Assembly: GCA_035771175.1 (NCBI GenBank)
Contig: CM069589.1
Coordinates: 32,041,701-32,105,700 of the forward strand
Source: Paratinospora sagittata
Taxonomy: Eukaryota; Streptophyta; Magnoliopsida; Ranunculales; Menispermaceae
Direction of reading: 5' to 3'
Length of the DNA: 64,000 bases
Shown: piece by piece, positions 59,944-64,000 of the stretch
How the letters are laid out: every line of letters starts with the position of its first letter
Position numbering within the stretch: position 1 is the first letter of the stretch
Notes under the pieces: model-generated
The model's database searches: none
Seen by the model: only the letters and a program-made list of their open reading frames with translations
Told to the model about the DNA's origin: nothing
Program-made: the position numbers and the translations under genes

Positions 59944-61546
59944 GTATACCTCTTTTTATGTATTTGAAGGAAAAAAGAGAATACAAAAATAAAGATAAGA
60001 TTCAAAACTTTTTTATACTTAATTTTGGTATTCATTTGATGCCTAAAACTCCTACATTCTATTAATACGAACAAAAATTATAGTATCAAATGATAAAACC
60101 TAAAAATGAATAAACAGAAATTAATGTTTTTAGGACCTAAAAATTGTACTCAAAATCATATTCATGTTCATGTGATATATAGTGAGTGGCAGGTGCTTCT
60201 TTTTTTTCTCTCTTATGATGTGGTGATTAGTTGTATTGTCACATCAGCTTGGTTATATTTTTTGGTTTGTATTATGAGCCGTTTTAGCACTTCTCTAACT
60301 AAAATTAAAAATTAATCTTAGAATTTGTGCTAGGGGTGTAAGTCAACCTGACCGAAACCGAACTCAACCCGATGGGTTGGGTTGAATTAGGTTGAGTTCA
60401 AAAATCTCAGCCCGAACGGTTTGGATCGGGTTGTAAAGGTTGACACTCTTAGAATTCAATCCGAACCAAACCTAACATTAACCCCTTAAATCCCTTATTC
60501 CCTCAAGCTACCAAATCGCAAAAATAACAAAACTCCCAAAATCCTAAACCTAAATTATAATTTTTTTTGGCCTTTTACATTAAACCTCTCAACTCTTCTT
60601 CTTCTTTATTTTTTTTCTTCTTAAATTCTTTTTTATTATTTTTTCTTTTAAAGTTGAAGTCATTTTTTTGAGAAAAAAAAAAAATCATCTCAATTCAAAT
60701 GACTAACCCAATTTAAATTAATTTGAATTGAGTTTTATTTTTTCAATCCAAAACTATTTGAGTTGTATTGAGTTTTACCTGAAACTCAAACCGTTACCCC
60801 CTTAATTTGCACCGATCTGATGGGCGAAAGTGTCTGATATGTTTCATGTGTCCAGAAAAAAAACTACCTCTTTTCACGTGTTATGAGTAATTTTGAAAGT
60901 TTATGTCATGTGTGATAGTTGAGAAATTAACTATAGTTCTTGGAAAATAATTTCTCAAGTAAATTCTCCTAAAAACATTTGAAAAGATATTTTTGCACAC
61001 TCATTTAATACAAAAAGAATGACAACAAAGTTTCATTAAAGATTAACATGAACATAATCAATCATTTTAAAAAACTTGTTATGAAAATTTTTAAAAAAAA
61101 ATTCTCGTCCCCATTTAGTGAGAAAATTAGGCCAAAAAATAAATTGTTTCTCCCAAAAATATTAGTAATCAAACACACACTTTCTCATTTTAATTTTTAA
61201 TTAAATAACAAATTTTCTGGCTATCGAATTCCAAGTAGTGACTTTATATCCATCTCTAAGTTTTTTGGTCTGATGAGTTTCACATGCAAAATTAAAAGAG
61301 ATGGGAGGGGAAAACGGTTGAGATGTTAGTGTACTGCGTGGGATTTTCATTATAGACGTTGCTTCAAGACAGAGGAACTGAAAAGATATAGAGAGAGCAC
61401 CTAACTGACAATCAGTAGGTGAGCCATCTCCAAACTTGTTCTCTTTTCCATAAATACCATATTGAATCTAAACACTCCCTTGAGATAGCTGGTGCACCAA
61501 TTGTATCCTCCTCAAAATTAATATTCCAGAAAGTTAATTTTCAGCA
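59944..61546. other. Intergenic DNA upstream of the COBRA-like gene
   Basis: AT- and pyrimidine-rich (poly-T/CTT tracts 60594-60660). A TIR-element-like patch with AACCCGATGGGTTGGGTT lies at 60331-60480. The promoter of the COBRA-like gene must be in the last few hundred bases; CATAAATACC at 61451-61460 is a weak TATA candidate. Confidence 0.3.
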
Positions 61547-63712
61547 ATGGAATTGAGATTACCCATCATCTTTGCTTTCCTCTTAGCCATGTTTGTTTCC
61601 AGTGCAGGTGAAGCCAATATTTCATTGAAATTTCTTGATACATTTGCAGGTTTTTTTACTTATTATTATTATTTTTAATTGTCTTCCCTTTTTGTGAATT
61701 TTAGGTGCATATGATCCATTGGATCCAAATGGAAACATAACGATCAAATGGGATGTAGTTTCTTGGACCCCTGATGGCTATGTGGTAATTACCATTCATC
61801 TCATTTTCAATATTAATTCTTCTGTTCTAATGCAAATTCTTCTATATAAGTTATAGAAAAATGTTTTATATACGTTGGGTGTTTAACGTTATTTTTCGAC
61901 CCAGACACTAAGCTCTCTTGGATGTTTTTGGGTTGTACACGTATTAGGCAGCATCCCTAATACACACGCATCTCTAAAACATTCAATGGAAGCTAGGTGC
62001 CGGCTTCCGAAAATTATATGATCTTGTATATTCTCCTTTGATTATATGGAAACAGATTCAATATATAATCAGAAGTAGAGTGAAATAAAGATATGACATT
62101 AACAGATATATATATATATAAATCTTTTGTAAAATGATGAAAAGATGTTTCTCAAATTATATAATTTAGAGGTTGATACTGCCATCTTCAATCTTGCTCT
62201 CAGCAAAAACATAGGCTTTAACATTAGCAATATTTCTACTACCATATTTATGTGAATCAAATCAAACTCATACAAAACATCTTACTAGCCAGCACCAAGA
62301 ACATGAAACTTAGGTACCTTTAGTTGTGATCTATGTTATTACTTGGCTATGAATAATATAAATCAAGATATAAAATTGAAATGAAAACAAAATTCAAGGA
62401 TGCAAGAAAAACCACATATTATAAATTTCCTCACTAATCTATATGAAGAAGACAGATATTTTTAAGATATGCATTCATTAATTGCCCTTCTCAATACATG
62501 CAATGTATGGTCTAATGAACTCATTATAATTTCATTTATAATTACACTTTTTGTAGTTAAATCAGCACATTGCCAAACTCGATAACTAAAAAGTATAATT
62601 TGATGAACTCATTGCAATGTTAGGAGCTCCTAAATATCAATTAGTACCGATATTATCCCAACTAAACCACCTCCTAACCATCGGCTCTGATACCATTTAC
62701 TTATGGATCTAGATCTTAACAAATACCAATATTATCCTGACTTAGCAACCTTTGTGCCAGAAGTTTCGCTACCGATAGCTTGCTAACTCTCTTAGTTAAA
62801 AGAAGGCTCTTTGTCGGATTATCTAGATCTGGAATCTGGGTGTAAAATTTTACCTCGAAAGGCCTTAAATATTAATAAGATAAAGATCCTAACTTGTATT
62901 TTACTTGATAAATTTGTTCTTATCCAATGTAAAACTATTATTTCAATATATCCACATATATCTAATATGTAATTTCATTTATAATCAAATGATTTGATCT
63001 AAATTATCTTCTAGGCAGTGGTGACTATGAACAATTTCCAAATGTATCGGCACATCATGAGCCCTGGTTGGACCTTAGGGTGGGCATGGGCTAAGAAAGA
63101 GGTGATATGGTCTATGGTGGGAGCACAAACAACAGAGCAAGGTGACTGTTCCAAGTTCAAGGGTAACGTTCCACATTGTTGCAAGAAAATCCCCACAGTA
63201 GTTGACTTGCTTCCAGGAGTCCCTTACAACCAGCAAATCGCCAACTGTTGCAAAGGTGGAGTCGTAGGAGCATGGGGACAGGACCCTACAGCCTCTGTGT
63301 CAGCCTTCCAAGTCAGTGTAGGCGTTGCAGGAACTTCTAACAAGACTGTAAAATTGCCCAAGAATTTCACTTTGCTTGGCCCTGGTCCTGGCTACACTTG
63401 TGGCCCTGCAAAAATAGTCCCTCCCACCACTTTCCTCACCGCAGATCGTCGCAGAAAAACACAAGCACTTAGTAAGTTAAATTACATGTTTGATTATTTT
63501 CTTATTATAACTATTTTCATTTGTCTAAAATATATATACTCCTTTGTTTGATCAATATTTTCTGCAGTGACATGGAACGTGACATGCACTTATTCACAGT
63601 TCCTGGCAAGGAAGAACCCAAGTTGCTGCGTCTCCTTCTCCTCATTCTACAATGAAACCATAACTCCTTGTCCTTCTTGTGCTTGTGGTTGCCAGCACAA
63701 AAACTGTATCAA
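61547..63712 (+). CDS. COBL4: COBRA-like protein (COBL4/IRX6 type), first four exons, partial
   Basis: Exons 61547-61607, 61705-61784, 63015-63471 and 63568-63712 join in frame; all borders are GT/AG. A signal peptide (MELRLPIIFAFLLAMFVSSA) precedes YDPLDPNGNITIKWDVVSWT, the cellulose-binding-like region of COBRA proteins. Exon 3 carries PGWTLGWAWAKKEVIWSMVG, GAQTTEQGDCSKFKGN and NFTLLGPGPGYTCGPAKIV. Exon 4 has the CCVS motif (KNPSCCVSFSSFYNETITPC). COBRA proteins are extracellular GPI-anchored proteins that organise cellulose deposition. Details such as TMNNFQMYRHI and LLGPGPGYTCGP fit the secondary-wall member COBL4/IRX6 better than COBRA itself. The C-terminal half and GPI signal lie beyond the window. 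AAG-TAA at 63711 could instead be read as a stop, but a splice donor there fits the family. Intron 2 is 1230 bp and contains transposon debris. Confidence 0.92.
61855..62035. repeat. MITE-like repeat in COBL4 intron 2
   Basis: Arms around GACACTAAGCTCTCTTGGATG and CATTCAATGGAAGCTAGGTG are inverted relative to one another. It shares word order, in reverse, with 58655-58835. Confidence 0.5.
62620..62890 (-). repeat. LTR-retrotransposon primer-site remnant in COBL4 intron 2
   Basis: GGCTCTGATACCA at 62683-62695 is the reverse complement of the initiator-Met primer site TGGTATCAGAGCC. Upstream on the minus strand (62700-62890) the sequence is LTR-end-like, and two diverged copies of GATAATATYGGTA flank it. 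No coding part remains. Confidence 0.4.
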
Positions 63713-64000
63713 GTAATGAAATCCTTCTCCTAGAAACTCATTCATTCAGGCACTTGCAAGCTTAGCTGAAGTGACGTTTTGTTACTACGACAGAAGCACT
63801 TTTTTTCACTTTTTATAAACAGAAGTTGAGTTTGGCCTGTTTGTTTGCTTTTGCTAACTGCCATTAATCGCAGATCTATAGCAATTTGGAAAAGTTGTTC
63901 ATGAGCAACTTCTCCATTCTGCTTTTGTGATTTTAATCTTTTAAAACCAAAAAATATATTTTGGATACTAAAATAACTACCAAAAGCTCTTTTTAAATAA
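63713..64000 (+). other. Presumed COBL4 intron 4, running out of the window
   Basis: It starts GTAATG at the donor. No acceptor with the expected downstream COBRA coding sequence appears before the window ends. Confidence 0.5.

Noticed and set aside
63711..63718. Stop codon TAA ending the COBRA-like protein after exon 4
   Set aside because: COBRA proteins continue well past the CCVS region, and AA/GTAATG is a usable splice donor; a truncated gene remains possible because the window ends 288 bp later.

Overview
The window is plant nuclear DNA, most likely from a flowering plant; the species cannot be named from it. It is AT-rich, its host genes have introns with GT/AG borders, and most of it is nested transposable elements of plant lineages (chromodomain Ty3/gypsy elements with an initiator-Met tRNA primer site, a plant hAT element, Ty1/copia and FAR1/MULE remnants, MITEs). 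Only two host genes are well supported, both on the + strand: a complete three-exon cytochrome b5 gene (21054-24779) and the first four exons of a COBRA-like (COBL4/IRX6-type) gene (61547-63712) that runs off the right edge.

Layout. 1-4440: minus-strand LTR retrotransposon debris, with an LTR at the left edge, a leader remnant, and a solo LTR (2050-3556) inside another LTR. 4913-17432: a 2.2-kb solo LTR (S1) split by a 10.3-kb gypsy element (A1, 7001-17318, TSD TGTTC). 17438-25484: low-copy AT-rich DNA with the cytochrome b5 gene. 25485-39436: a second 2.2-kb solo LTR in opposite orientation (S2), split by a second element of the same gypsy family (A2, 26019-37746). 39442-42243: a Ty1/copia reverse-transcriptase remnant and pieces of a FAR1-like gene. 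42252-57235: a hAT transposon with a perfect 8-bp TSD (TACATGAT), carrying a solo LTR (42796-45264), a complete gypsy element of a second family (B, 46223-55025, TSD AAACT) and an inverted LTR fragment (55592-56616), all three from one LTR family. 57244-64000: AT-rich DNA with MITEs and the COBRA-like gene.

Family A is the unusual part. Besides gag-pol it carries an extra ORF (ORF1) before gag, a second extra ORF (ORF3, exactly 498 nt in both copies) between pol and the 3' LTR, about 1 kb of AT-rich ~250-bp tandem repeats between the primer site and ORF1, and three hairpins between ORF1 and gag with changing stems around a conserved TATGGGAC-type loop. Both copies are broken by stop codons, frameshifts and deletions, so neither is autonomous now. 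A1 also carries a 325-bp insertion in its reverse transcriptase: 98-bp inverted arms, a perfect 5-bp TSD, and a tRNA-like pol III promoter in the loop. All boundaries come from reading termini, target-site duplications and copy-to-copy comparison by eye; no database search was possible.
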